A DNA stretch of 64,000 nucleotides from Steromphala cineraria (taxonomy: Eukaryota > Mollusca > Gastropoda > Trochida > Trochidae): positions 58,226,575 to 58,290,574 of the forward strand of contig OU744725.1 in assembly GCA_916613615.1 (NCBI GenBank), written 5' to 3'. The position numbers were made by a program, and so were the translations under genes. This document shows positions 36,101 to 51,100 of this stretch, piece after piece; the first letter of the stretch is position 1, and every line of letters begins with the position of its first letter. The notes beneath the pieces are model-generated. The model saw only the letters and a list, made by a program, of their open reading frames with translations, ran no database searches and had not been told where the DNA came from.

Positions 36101-39100
36101 GGCGCTGAAATTAGGGTAACATGTTATTGGTATAGAATCACATCATGCAGAGGTTCCCGAGGCTGCATTTACAAAACTTTAAAGAATTGTATTTTCACTC
36201 CCATTTTTAATGTTATACTACTTTTACTTTTACCTCAATGATTTGTGTAGTGGGGCCTTCAACCACTGAAGAATATACAGGGGTTGAAATAAGTCCTACT
36301 GTAGAAACGTACTAACTATTCAGACTAGTGCATGTTCAGAGAGAACTAACTCATGACACATTCAGACTAGCCACATACATCTACATGATATTTTCTTTAA
36401 ATTCAACTAGTCCATCAGACTACCAGTCATTGCTTTTTACTAGCCAAGCATCTTTTTCACTAGCAATGGGCTACAGGAGAAGTGCTAATTTTGACCCTGA
36501 TATCTTTTCTGGCGTATCGCATACAAAGGAAAACTCTAAGAGCTATTTATATTTCAACTCCTCTCATGAGACAGAGTTGTATATTTGCTTGCAGGTAGAA
36601 GAGATGAACCTGATTTTACAGAAACCTTTTTTCACTGCCAACCTGCCTCATTCTTTCCAAGACAAAGAAAAGCTATAGATTTTCCCTTGGGAGATGTCAT
36701 ACAAGGTAGTCATATTTTGAAAAAGAATAGATAATAAAATATTCTTTTCGTGGTAACTAATATACACTTAATTGCTCATGGTGAGGTCATAATGTGAAAT
36801 ACAAGGACTCGAGACCTGACTTCTGAGGCGGTCTGATCTGACCAAGGCCGCAATTACCTCACCATGAGTAATTAAGTGTTTTATTATACCGAAAATTCTT
36901 TTCCCTCAGATTTGTTATGCATGTGTTTTATGTGTTACATCAAAACAAAGCGGCATGTAACAGACACAATCATGTGACAAATCACGTGACAAGTCAATAT
37001 CTCAGGTCAGTGTCACAAATTTCTGTCACAAAACTGACCTCACGGATAGCCGGGGTCAGTGTGCAGATATATTTTTCAATCACGTGATGTCAACTGACCA
37101 ATGATATTCTTACAAATTTAATAGAGGTATAATAATTATTCTTAGTTGCATATGGGAATAGTGTTTATCTACCTTATAAATGGTCGGAAAATGTTCCACA
37201 AGACCTTGATGAAGTTGGTCGGATGTACAAGATATAATGCCTTCAAATTCTTCTTATATCTGCAAGGAAGAGAACATTTTACACATCCTCAAAACAATCA
37301 TAACAAATCATTTAAGTATTATATTGGTTAATTAAGTATCATACAATTTTAATAAAAGCAACATGATGGTATCACATTCAGTGTGAAGTTATAAAGAAAA
37401 CTTTTTAATATTTATTTAATATCAATAATAAATTTTGATAAAAACCTTAATTATGAATTTGAGTGTTCTTACTTGAATTCAAATGCCTTTTTAATAGTAT
37501 AATAAAACAATTTAAATATTTTTATTTTTAAGTGTCAACGTGTATAACAACATTACATAAATATCAATTTAAAATAAAAATTTCATTCAATATCAAAGTG
37601 GAAACAGAATACTCCTTATAAATAAACATATGAATTAGGCAACATTATAAGATCGAATTTGAAATAACCTTTAAGCACAATTGTTTTCTTCTACTCCTAC
37701 TTGTATTGTGTAACTGTATTCTATATTTGGCAGTGTTGTTCCAAGCTATGTTATCAGTCGAGGGGTCATTTCGTAATTTTTAAGCAGATTCTGAGTAGTT
37801 TCTGAGTGAGTTATTGTTTTTCGCCGCTTAGGGCCATATAGGTCCTTTGTAATGGTAAAAGTATTTTACATCTTATAATTTTAAGGGACACAAAACAAAA
37901 AGGGTGGGAAGCTTTCCCAAGGGCCCCCTCTAAGAACAACACTGTTTGGTGTGCTCACTTTCTATCGAATTCCTTGTATGCCTGCATGAGCCAGCCGAGT
38001 TTTGGTTTGTTCCTGCTGCTGAGTCCGTAGTGGAAGTAGACTATCACATAGTCCTCCTCTACGTACTGGTCTAGGGTGTGGCGGATATACCTGCCAGAAC
38101 AGAGACAAATAGTGAATTACCTGGGTAAAGTCGTTTTGTTTTTGATTTCAAGAAATGAGACAAAGGGGTAAAAATTTGTCAAATTTCAAATATGTTGAGT
38201 TTTGACCTCTGAAAGGAGAAAAATAATGTATGTTATATACATATACAGAATATTGATGTTTCAAAGTCATATAGCTAAGAGTTATGCTCCAGAAACAGAT
38301 TTAAGTTGTGATATTATACATTTTTTGGTTTTATTTTTCTTCTGGCACACATGGTTTTTATCCATAAAAGGCACCTCCTCATATCTATAATCCTGGTCAA
38401 ACAACAGAAAATAGTGAAAAATCTCAGTAAATGATGTCAAATAAAAATAGAGCCATTGGCTCTGTAGCTCATCAGGCTTCATCGTCAATTACAATATATG
38501 CTGTAGAGTGTGACCAATGTGATTCCCCCTTTGTAGAGGCCAAAGGGTCACCAATCATAAAATTAAGTATAAAGGCGACAAGTTTCAGTTTTCTTTGCCT
38601 TGTACTTCAGGAGAATAAGATGAAAATAGATTTGAAGGACGTTCCTGTTGCCTTTATTGGAGCAACAGGGTCACCAAACCTACATTTCATAATCCTCACT
38701 TGTCAAAGAGTCTGTACACAAAGTTTCAGCTTTCTAGGCCTTATGCTTCTGGAGAAGAAGATTAAAATAGGTTTTTAGGGCGTGGCCCCTGTGGCCCTTA
38801 TTAGCGGTCACCGGGCCACCAAAGCTACAATTTATAATCCTCACTAGTCAAGGAGTCTGTACACAAAGTTTCAGCTTTCTAGGCCTTATGGTTCTGGAGA
38901 AGAAGATGAAAATAGGTTTTAAGGGTGTGGCCCCTATGGCCCTTATTAGGGGTCACAGGGCCACCAAAGCTACAATTTATAATCCTCACTAGTCAAGGAG
39001 TCTGTACACAAAGTTTCAGCTTTCTAGGCCTTATGGTTCTGGAGAAGAAGATTAAAATAGGTTTTTTGGGCGTGGCCCCTGTGGCCCTTATTAGGGGTCA

Positions 39101-42100
39101 CAGGGCGCCCAAAGCTACAATTTATAATCCTCACTAGTCAAGGAGTCTGTACACAAAGTTTCAGCTTTCTGGGCCTTATGCTTCTGGAGAAGAAGATTAA
39201 AATAGGTTTTTAGGGCGTGGCCCCTGTGGCCCTTATTAGGGGTCACAGGGCCACCAAAGCTACAATATATAATCGTCACTAGTCAAGGAGTCTGTACACA
39301 AAGTTCCAGCTTTCTAGGCCTTATGGTTCTGGAGAAGAAGATTAAAATAGGTTTTTAGGGCGTGGCCCCTGTGGCCCTTATTAGGGGTCACAGGGCCACC
39401 AAAGCTACAATTTATAATCCTCACTAGTCAAGGAGTCTGTACACAAAGTTTCAGCTTTCTAGGCCCTATGGTTCTGGAGAAGAAGATGAAAATAGGTTTT
39501 AAGGGTGTGGCCCCTATGGCTCTTATTAGGGGTCACAGGGCCACCAAAGCTACCATTTATAATCCTCACTAGTCAAGGAGTCTGTACACAAAGTTTCAGC
39601 TTTCTAGGCCCTATGGTTCTGGAGAAGAAGATTAAAATAGGTTTTTAGGGCGTGGCCCCTGTGGCCCTTATTAGGGGTCACAGGGCCACCAAAGCTACAA
39701 TTTATAATCCTCACTAGCCAAGGAGTCTGTACACAAAGTTTCAGCTTTCTGGGCCTTATGGTTCTGGAGAAGAAGATTAAAATAGGTTTTTAGGGCGTGG
39801 CCCCTGTGGCCCTTATTAGGGGTCACAGGGCGCCCAAAGCTACAATTTATAATCCTCACTAGTCAAGGAGTCTGTACACAAAGTTTCAGCTTTCTAGCCC
39901 CTATGGTTCTGGAGAAGAAGTCGAAATTCCACAAAGTTTACGGACGGACGGATGGACGGACGGACGGATGGACGGACGGATGGACGGACGGACGCCGGAC
40001 ACCATGCCATGCCATAAGCCCATCGGGCCTTACAGGCCAGATGAGCTAAAAATTCAAAAACAGGGTTCCAAATAAGCACAAGTCTGGTAGCCTATCATGC
40101 CTTGTGAAAAGAACCTGAGCTTGTAAAGAGTCACTACAAGTCAAAGGAATCTTGCTGGCTTGAATTATGGTAGTTTTGACAAGTACCTTCAGAAATGCAC
40201 TAGCATAAATTGGCTGGGGCTTTTATATGGAGAAATTCTGCTTCTGAATGATGATATTTACATGATCATATGTCCCGGTGTACACCTGGTCTTCACGCTA
40301 CCAGCAGTTGTCTTACACAGCAGAATAGTTAGTGATGTTATTTCAGACTTTTAGCCTTTGTCAACTTTCCCTCAAGGCATTACTCAAGCAAATCTCTAAA
40401 ACATGGCTACTTTTTGACAACCCATCCAGTGCCCTCACTTCAGCGTACTGTACCTGACAGTCCAAACTTATTACTCCAGAAGGTAACAATTATTTGCTGG
40501 TGGGATCACTGTGCTAGATTTAAATCAATTATTTTTTTCGGAAAAAAACACTTATTACTGACATGAGTTAAGTTTACTAGGAAGGATGAGTCCTTATTTG
40601 GATTTCAAATTTATGTCACATAAAAGAACATTTAAAATTTACAAACTTACATGAGAAGTCTTTGATGATCAAAGGTTTTGTTTGACGGCAGCTTGCATGA
40701 AGAGAACACGATGACCTTTCTACCCAAGAGGTCATCCCCTGAAATATTCGATATATTGAGTGAAAACAATTTTTTTTAAATATAATAGAATTCTTATGGA
40801 GATAAGATAAGATAAGATAAGATAAGATAAGATAAGATAAGATAAGATAAGATAAGATAAGATAAGATAAGATAAGATAAGATAAGATAAGATAAGATAA
40901 GATAAGATAATGTTATTTGCACAGAGATATATGACAGGGCTTTTCCTATGTGAGAGGCAGACACTCTACCATTTCTGCTAAAGAGATATCCCTCTAGACA
41001 AGTCTAACAACCCGAAGGTCCAATCCTGTTAGCTGGACGTAAAGATATTATGTACCAACCTGCCACTTCAATAATGCCGTATTTCTCCACATCACTGAAC
41101 TCACTCTGGGCTTCTTCCTCCTGCACAAGAATAAAGAATAAAGAAGGCTCAAAACTTCATATTTTTTTTGACAATTAGGACACTCCATACTTCATCAGGA
41201 ACTGCATAGTAAAATATGATTTCATAATCTTTGTGAATTTTCTAAGTACAGCAAGATCCCATATCATCATGTACATGTCAAATAATTTCATAAGACTTTA
41301 TTAAGTTGTTTGTTGTGTGAATAAATATCGATAAATAAGTAAAAGCACAGAGATTCAAATAAAAGTGAGTAAAATTACTGTAAAATGTTGCAGGCAGCAT
41401 AGGAATAATGGTAAAACTTATTGACTCAATTAGACAAACCGAAGGAGTTCCAAGGGCCTTCTCAAAGTCCTCATCGATGATGCCATCAGGGGTGATGGCG
41501 CCGCTCCTAAAGGCCCCTCCCTCTGCTTCCTTGGCTAACTCTGGAATAAATACTGACTTATCAACACCAGCAGTACAGTAGGTTAAACACAATAAACAGG
41601 CTTTCCTACTGTAGAGACAAGACTTCCTTTGATAATCATTGTATCATGAAACTAATGATCACTGTTCAATCACTGTTTAGAGACATAAAACTTACTTTGG
41701 TAATCACTGTATCATGAAAATAGTGCACACTGTCGACCATGTTACTGTTGCTTATAAGTTGTTTTTTATTCCATTGTATAAAGGCAACACAAACATCACT
41801 TACATAGCCAAAGATGAAGACTTACTATGATTGTTATATGTCACAAGAATAATAATCTCTGCAGAAGATGTTACTATTACAAGATATTTTCATAACTATT
41901 TTCTGTTAATGTTTATTACACTGTATAAGGCAAAACAAACATCACTGCCTTAGCCAAATATATAAGACTTACTATGATAATTGACATGTAAGAAAAATAT
42001 TCTTTTAATGTTTTTATTACATGGTCTAAAGTTTAAATAGGTTTCATAACTTTAGCAAGGAATCTTAGACTAACTGTAATAATTACTGTATCATAAGAAT

Positions 42101-45100
42101 AATCTCTATAGGCTATGTCATAATTTTGTATTACATTGCAAAAAGATAAATAGACTTCACTGCTATAGCAACAATACGAATAAATATCTATCATAAGAAT
42201 AGTGATCTCTTTAAACTATGTGACATATGTTTAGCATACTGTTTAACAGCTAAAGGCTGTACGACTATAGCAAGTGATGTTAGATGTAATTTGATAATAC
42301 CATCAACAAGTAAATCTCTATTGACTCAGTGACATATTTCCAGTAACAGCAAGTTGAAAATCTTGTATATTTGACATAGATTTCATTAACAAAAGTCTCA
42401 AATAATACGATAATAATAGCTTACATAAGTAGGAAATATACTGTTTTCTATAAAGATATAGCTATAGTAATAATATGAAACATAAAACTTAAAAACAAAA
42501 CATTCTTATCTAAATTTCTGAACAAATTGAGATCCCTGGGCATAAACGGTGCGGAAAATATGTATATTTCAAAATCACTTATTCCTTATCCATTTTTACA
42601 CACTTACAAAATATCATTCATGAATATCAAATATCACTAACCTTTTTTGTTCAAATATTTCAGTTATATCATTATAGCATTTAAAATGGCTCAATGCATG
42701 CATAAATATCATTCAGATCAAATTATTATTCATAACAATATTTTTGCAAAGCAATATCTTCACCATACCTTACCTTTGATGACCTGAAAGCGCTCGTATC
42801 ATTTTCCAAACATCAATAAGATAATAATATTTGATAATATAGTTATATAAATACTAAATGTTTCAGTTTGGCATCCATTGTTATTGTTATATATTTTCAT
42901 GCAATAAGGAGGATCAGAACAAAGGGCAGGAAAATATTGATCTAATAAAATGTTTACATTAATTGTAAGTAGTAATTATTATTGTGAAATGATTCAAATA
43001 TGTGTTTCACTGATTAAATAATATTAACATCATTCAACACACCCAGTGCATGAAACATGAAACTATATCAGTGGCGTAACAGAAGTTATGATAATTTGCA
43101 TCATAGATGAATTTTCACATTCATCCAAAAAGGGAAAGCAGAAACGACCAAGAACCCATAATGTTTGATACTCCCATAAACCAACCAAAGATAAATTAAA
43201 CAAAACTTGTGAAACAAAAATATATATCTTATCAGAATGCTTACTGTGAACTTTACTGTGCGCCATGTCGGAATCCAAATCACTGTAACTTAATCCTTTT
43301 CAAAGGTCAATTCAGTTGACAGTTACATGAAATCATTTCAGGCTTGGTATGATAACAGGTTCAAAAGAAACAATATCTTATTTCCTCAAAGAACAACAAG
43401 GATAAAATATGTTGTTTATTTTCCTGCCAGACATCAAGAGAGTAAGTCCCACAATGCTGTAATATATCACCAAAATCATTTGATTTGATAACATTGTAAT
43501 CAACAAATCCACGAAAAATTAATCATGGATTAATTTCACCTGATATAAACAACGACTATTCTGAAGTAATTCTGATATCAACTAAACCTGAAAGGCGTAA
43601 TTTTAGTTTAGCTTAAAATTTTCCTTTTGTAGTGAAAGTGGTGTATTGCATGATCTTAAATTGGCTTTACTTGCAGCCTAAATGATAGACATCTTTCATG
43701 TCAACAGTATATTATCTCCTGTACACATTGTGTTCAAAGGTTAAGGATATGAATAAAACACTGATAAGTCACTTGTATGTTGGTCTTGCTAAGAAAAGTT
43801 ATCTTAAAAGAAAAACATCAAAGATGGCCAGCTAAAATGAAATGTATCATTCAATCTATGAAAAAGTCTTGGTTTTAGAACTTGGCCAATGGAAATAGGA
43901 GCAATTTTAACTTATAATGTAACATGTGACATTGCAGGTTGTTCTCAGACTGTTTTGTAGAGGAAATTGTATACCAGTGTAAAGTCTGAATATATACCAA
44001 TCTGTAAACAAGTAGAAGACATACCAGTAGTTTTAAATATTTATTTCTTGGAATATAGTCAATTTTAATCTGACTTTGCCATTCTCTTAAGTTATTAAGT
44101 ATGTCAGTAAACCAACAAACAAACTGGAAATTGTATACTTGTAGAAGAAATAGTTTTAAACATTTAAGCTGGCATTCCATGTGTACGTATTCATGGTGAA
44201 GCGTGTTGCATGATGCGTATTTGGACTCTCGTGAGTGTTCGAGGGATCACGCATTAAACATCGCACACTATGAATCTGACTTTGCCAATTTTTTTAAAAG
44301 TTATTAAGTATTTCAGTAAACCAAAAAACAGACTACCGGTAAGTCTGCATTCATGACTGTTTACATAATAGAAGCCTTTTGTAAGTCTATGTCCTTGATA
44401 AGTAAGTCTAAATTATACCAATATGAAACTTTAAGCCTGGAAATAAAATAACATTGGTTATAAGAACATCGTCTAGGCCTCATCTTGTTTTTCTTATACA
44501 TCACATTCAAAACACATTAATTTTGTTACTAAAACGTCTTTTGTATGCATTTGATGACTAAAAGTTAAAATTATTCCAATTCTGCACTTAATGTTCTTGT
44601 ATCTTTTCCCCCAGATGTATAGTGCCTGCATAAAAACCAATACATATTGATATTGAAACTTCTTTTGTATGCATTTGAGGACTTAAAGTTACAGATTATT
44701 CCGAATCTGCACTTAATTTTCTTATATCTTTTTCCCCAGATGTATAGTGCCTGCATTATAACACCTCTAGAACTGACTATTTACGTATCACAAGCACCTT
44801 ATGTATACATGTTTAGGGCTTGCATTACTCAAGCAAAAACACTGAATAGGTATTGTGTGAACAATTCTTTCTATTTCAATGATCAAATGCTGTTTGCAAC
44901 AGTTGGTGATTTTTTGTACCGAAGAAAACTAATGAGGCGGAAAATATCTCCAAATTAAGTGCCTGAGTCATTGATAAACTGCATAATTCTATTTCTTTAT
45001 ATATAGCTAGAAAGATAATGACAAATATTCTGTACAAGAGGGGTATAACTCCAACAAAACAAAATGTCTTGGAAGATTTGTTTTACAATCTTGCTCTTGT

Positions 45101-48100
45101 CAGTCTTGATAGTAATTATGATGTAGTTATAAAAGCACAAATCTCAAAACCAAAAATTACATACACTTTAGTGTAAGACTTGGCCTTTTCTTACATCTAC
45201 ATATGCAGAACAATTATTTATGTGAAAATATGTCACGGTGTAATGCAAGCCAGAGAAATATGACGATCTTGCAAAATTTATGTCACGACACTTTAGTTTA
45301 GACATTCACAAGTCACAAACATCTGTTTGCCTTTTCGCATACAATTTCAAACCATTCATAGAAAATGAATAATATATGTAGGGACATTTGGTTTGTTAAA
45401 CCTGTTATGAGACACTAAAAATAGCATTAAGGTCAAAAAGCCAGGCTGTAAACTTTATGAGGATGTCATAAAATAAAGCAAAGGTTGTTTTGTTATTTAT
45501 ATCTTTTACAATATGACAATTGTAAATTGTGTTTTGATATCCACCTAGTTTTTATAACACAATTGATGTAAATTATTTGAGGTCTATATGACAAATTTAT
45601 TTTTGGTGTTTATATCAGTTTCACTAATGCATTGCATGATTTTAATCAAATTACTGTTTTGCTGATATATGAAACACTTCAATGTCATCTTCATGTTTAA
45701 GATTGACTTTGAAAAGGGTCCAATTAAATCACAATAATGCTTCAAAATCTTAATGTTGAGTTGATAAACCAAAATTCCCATAATAAGAAAACTATAAATT
45801 GAATATCTTGAGGACATCCTTTTAACAGTGAAGACAATATGGAAATCAGAATGTCAGTTAAAGGTCTCAACTCATGACGATAGCCAGTCTTGTCAATAAA
45901 TACCAAATAAACAAGTTGAGGTTACTATAAATGGACAGTCAACACATCATAAACATGAGACATTGTCAGTCAGGAGGACAACAACGTTGGTAGATGCATA
46001 AACTGATAGATGAAGGAATCTCGTATATCAACATCATTTTGTATCAAGTCAATTCAGAAGCTGATGTCAGTTTCATGACAATCTATTTTAAGTTTTCTAT
46101 CTTTCTTTATTGTTATAATGAACTACTCGTGAAATATATACTTTTAACTTTACCCATGACACTTGATGACGTATACCTGGTATTTGGAAAACTACATTTA
46201 GTATAATCAGCCATGAAAATAAATTTTTGAATCAAAAAAATATTCTATCATTGATATAACTTTTTACGCTAGTGTAAGGTATCAGAAAATGTATTTCCCA
46301 AGTAGTAGACACAAAATTAGACATGACACATTGTTATTGTAGTAGGTTACCTCACAAATATTTAATATTTAATTACAGAAAAGTCATAAAGCATAAAGTA
46401 GGGACTCATTGATGGACAGAGCCTCAGAGCACTTAAACCAATGTTGATAAATTGTCTCAAATCCTTTTTACAGAGCCACTCTGTGATTTTCATTTTATAG
46501 TATTACTGTTTTGCTTTGATAAATGGCATAATCTATGATATTAGTTCTAAATATCTCACTTATTCATTCCAAAAGGCCAATTATATGATAAAAACTTATT
46601 TTCAATTAAATTTTTATAAAACAGTCATATATATTTGCAAAAGCAAAATTCACACCTATCAAACATAATCACCTCGTAACTCTCACTCTGACTGCTAGAT
46701 AAGTTTCAAAAATTACATTTTATTGATTGACGCACGTCAATATCCAGTTTCGATCACAATCGTGAAGTCAAACCTTCCTGGTGTCACTATATGATGTTTA
46801 TTAGCTTTAAAATGATACTTTCCTTCAACAATCGATACTTCTTGATCATGCAGATTACACTATTGGTAAAGTTTTTCAGATATGACCCCTTACAACTCAC
46901 GAAGCGGCTCCTCCATAAATGATCTATAACCGCATCTTGCATGAAAGAACAATGCAAAATATGGGATCTAATCTAACAATCGCCACAAATGCTAACCATC
47001 TAATCTGCATGAAGATCAAAACAGCCACAAATGTATTTCTGTCCACATTGTATTGAAGATAATTATTACATAGAAGACATATCAGTTATAAATCTCTGTT
47101 GATGACAGTGAAGCAAACGTCTCCTCTATAAGCAGCTTAACTTCTATAAAAGCTTCATGAGACGGAATAGCTATTGGGCCACTCTACAGGCCTTGAAAGC
47201 TTACAGTGACTGATTATTCACTTGATGAAAATGGACTCATTGAAAGCAAATTGAATTTAGACATCTATATACATCAGTCATTGCTGACAGCACACTTTTT
47301 CTGCACAACAGAGAGACTGTTTTGTTCTTGATTTGAAAAATACTTTAAATCTTTTACTTAATGTGATACCCTACTAATCCTTATTTCAAATGAAAAGTTA
47401 AATTTTGAGATGAAAATTTTATTTTTAACTTCGATCAAAAATCACACAAACCAGAAATTCCATTTTTTTTTTTCAAATTTGCAAATTTTTCATCAATTAA
47501 TGACGAATAGGCCATGTGTTGCACCATCAATATCACCAAGAATACCCAAGGTCAATGTGACACAGATTACCCAATCTCTCCCGACTGTCCGTAAGTAGCT
47601 TACACACCTCACGTGATGTGATGGACCAGCCACTTCCGATATAGACAACCTAATATCACATCTCTGCATCCAGTCATCTCAATTATGTCTTGCATAATCA
47701 ATATATTGATAAGTCTTTGAATTTAAGATGCTCAAATTAAATTTGTTGAAAAGTAGGACGTTGAAACTCAACATATTAGAATAAAAGATGACAATCTTAA
47801 ACTTACAACAAAGTGTTCAAGTGGCATCATTCTTACATAGCTATCTCTTATCTGCAGATTTGATGTCAATTTCTAGATTATTAGTCAACGAGAAGGAAGG
47901 AAGCTTTGACTTGAGTTATATAGATACATAATGACATAGAATATGAGTCAATAAGATTGTATTATTTTTGGACTTTTAATGCCTCAAGAATGTTGAATTT
48001 GTAATTTTGACAAATAGTTTTTTCTTGATTATTAGTCAAGAATAAGGAAGGAAGCCCTGAGTTACACAGACATCTATGCTTAATGACAAAGAAGTATGAA

Positions 48101-51100
48101 CCAATACAATAGATTATATGATATGTAATATTTAAATGTTCAATGCCTCAAGAATGTTGAATTTTTAATCTTAACTGATAGTTATCCCAATGGTCTATAG
48201 AAATGTGACATTATATTGAAGCACATTTATTTTATCATTTAACCTTTTAAAAACATTACCTTTCATATGGTGATAGATACTTTTGATATATATAATTGTT
48301 CCTTTTCATTTTAGGGTTAGGCCTGTAAACATTTATTGTATAAGGCTTTGAAAATATGCTTTTCTGAACTTAGAACAACATTTTGTGATCTCAAATCCTG
48401 AAATACATAATTGTAACATTTATCGCAAATTCATCGACTCTAATGATCAGTCTTCTCATACTTATGGATCACCTAATACTCATACTTATGGATCACCTTA
48501 TACTCATACTTATGGATCACCTTATACTCATACTTATGGATCACCTAATACTCATACTTATGGATCACCTTATACTCATACTTATGGATCACCTAATACT
48601 CATACTTATGGATCACCTTATACTCATACTTATGGATCACCTTATACTCATACTTATGGATCACCTAATACTCATACTTATGGATCACCTTCAATTCAAT
48701 TTATTTCAATACTTAAAGGCCACAGGCCTATAGTACAAAAGATACATTTACCTCCTTCGCAGGGATCATACTATGGTGATAATTATAATTTTTAAACATA
48801 TCATATATAGTGAAATATTTTACTATAGCATATACAATTTCTCAAAATAGACATCATATCACAGAAAATAAAAAATCAACCCCCCCAAAAATCAAACAAT
48901 AGAATATACAATCAATTCATACTAGTTCATACATTGTTCTTTCTTAGTAACATGGCATGATAAATAAATGTTGACAACTTACGCACAAGAACAGTATTGT
49001 CAGTACTTAACAGTAAAGAAAATTTTAAGCAATTTGGATGAAAATGATAGTATTGGGGAATATAGTTTGTTCTGAGGTCAGCATAAAACGGGCAAATCAA
49101 AAGGAAATGATATTCGTCTTCAACGAGATTAAGATTACAGAATGTACAAATTCTCATTTCCTTTGGTATATTAAAATATCGTCCTGTCTCTATGGCCAAA
49201 TGGATCACCTAATACTCATACTTATGGATCACCTAATACTCATACTTATGGATCACCTTATACTCATACTTATGGATCACCTAATACTCATACTTATGGA
49301 TCACCTAATACTCATACTTATGGATCACCTAATACTCATACTTATGGATCACCTAATACTCATACTTATGGATCACCTTATACTCATACTTATGGATCAC
49401 CTAATACTCATACTTATGGATCACCTAATACTCATACTTATGGATCACCTAATACTCATACTTATGGATCACCAAAATTTAATACTCATACTTATGGATC
49501 ACCTAATACTCATACTTATGGATCACCTAATACTCATACTTATGGATCACCTAATACTCATACTTATGGATCACCTAATACTCATACTTATGGATCACCT
49601 TATACTCATACTTATGGATCACCAAAATTTAATACTCATACTTATCATATGGATCACCTAATACTCATACTTATGGATCACCTTATACTCATACTTATAG
49701 ATCACTTTCTATTAAAGTCAATACATTATTGCTGATACTGCATGACTAACACAGTCGATATCTTCACAATCACTGCAGGCTGCCCTAATGAACAATATCC
49801 AGCTACAGCCTGCTTGCTTAGCCAGGCTCCAGCAGCTTTGTTACACACTGAACCGACAGCTTTTTGTAGTACCACCAAAACTTGACAATGAAGTATTTTG
49901 CTGCAAACCCTGATTATCACTTTTATAAAATTGACAAGTAGGTAGCTTACAGGATTACAAGGTCTGGACAAGTTAGTACATTACCTGCATAAATTGGAAA
50001 ATATATGTTGAATTATGAAATTTGGCTGGAAAGCCAGTTTCGTCCGAGTAAATGAGGTTTGGTAGTATTTAAGTTATTTTAGAACTTCTTGAAAGCATTG
50101 ATGGAAAGAGTTAGATCGTGATATATTTAAAACTCACAACAAATATACAGTGACAACATTGAAACATGCCAATAACAGGACACGGTCAGTGATTATGTAA
50201 TGGATATACTTGGAGACACACTATCGGCAAAAGCACAAATTCGTTTACTTTTTAAGGGCTGAGTATTTTATGAGATTCATACAACAACAAAGACAGCCAA
50301 CATTATTCAGCACCTACTCTACTCAAAGTCTAACAAGTTAACAACACACCAACTGAGTCCTCAATAAATTTAGATCCAAGAAGCTATATTACCATTCATT
50401 ACCCCTCCTACAGGTGATCATAAAGTGAAAAAAACTTACATTCTTTGACCTTAATTTTGTTAAGGTTTTTGTCGAAAGGATTTTGGTGAATTTCTACATA
50501 TTGCACTTCCTAGGTTAAAGGGGCAGTAGCATGTTTTTTAACAAACTTGTTCATTGATAATGTTAATGCTACATGTATTATTTTGATAGTGTCAAAAATC
50601 TCATTACACACACCAATAATCCATAATCAGAGAACAAATAAAAAAGACTCACATAAAGTCCATTGGCTGCCAGTTTTGTGTGAACACCTTTAATTCATTT
50701 TGTGTAAGGAAAAGGAATCGCATGGCTGAACTTCATAACATATAATTAATTATTACTGCCTTATTTACTTTAAATACATTGTCTTTCTATATGAATAATT
50801 TATTTTCATTTTCCTGTCATCACCTATAGTCCCCCTAAAAATGTGCTACTGCCCCTTTAAGGAGCACAACTCAACTCTATTGTTTAGTATTTGCCATGAG
50901 TATCAGCTAAACAGCTAGGGGTGTGATGATACAGATATTGATACATATACAGTTGTCTCATAAAACTAGATTAGCGTTTGCGGGATACCGCAAAAGCAGA
51001 GCAACCCCGGAACTTTGGGTTTCGCCTTACCCTGTTCCGCCTTTTACAGGCCTCACCAAATTGGGAATTTTCTCGTGACCTTGACCTTTGACACTCAAGG

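Noticed and set aside
36328..36678. 116-codon plus-strand frame as a gene
   Set aside because: Its first half lies in the family-3 MITE and the rest is antisense intron. There is no homology.
38445..40047. The 145-bp array as a satellite-only locus
   Set aside because: The array lies within defined inverted ends and a microsatellite tail, so it is part of a mobile element.
40801..40910. CRISPR-like or telomere-like array
   Set aside because: It is a simple pentanucleotide microsatellite without spacers, in an animal intron.
48385..49661. Long plus-strand frames of repeated HTYGSPN/LILMDH units as a repetitive protein gene
   Set aside because: They are open only because the minisatellite unit is 24 bp. 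No start context, splice model or non-repeat domain supports translation.
49726..49971. 81-codon minus-strand frame as a further coding exon
   Set aside because: No recognised domain and no in-phase splice link to ARHGAP1 exons were found.
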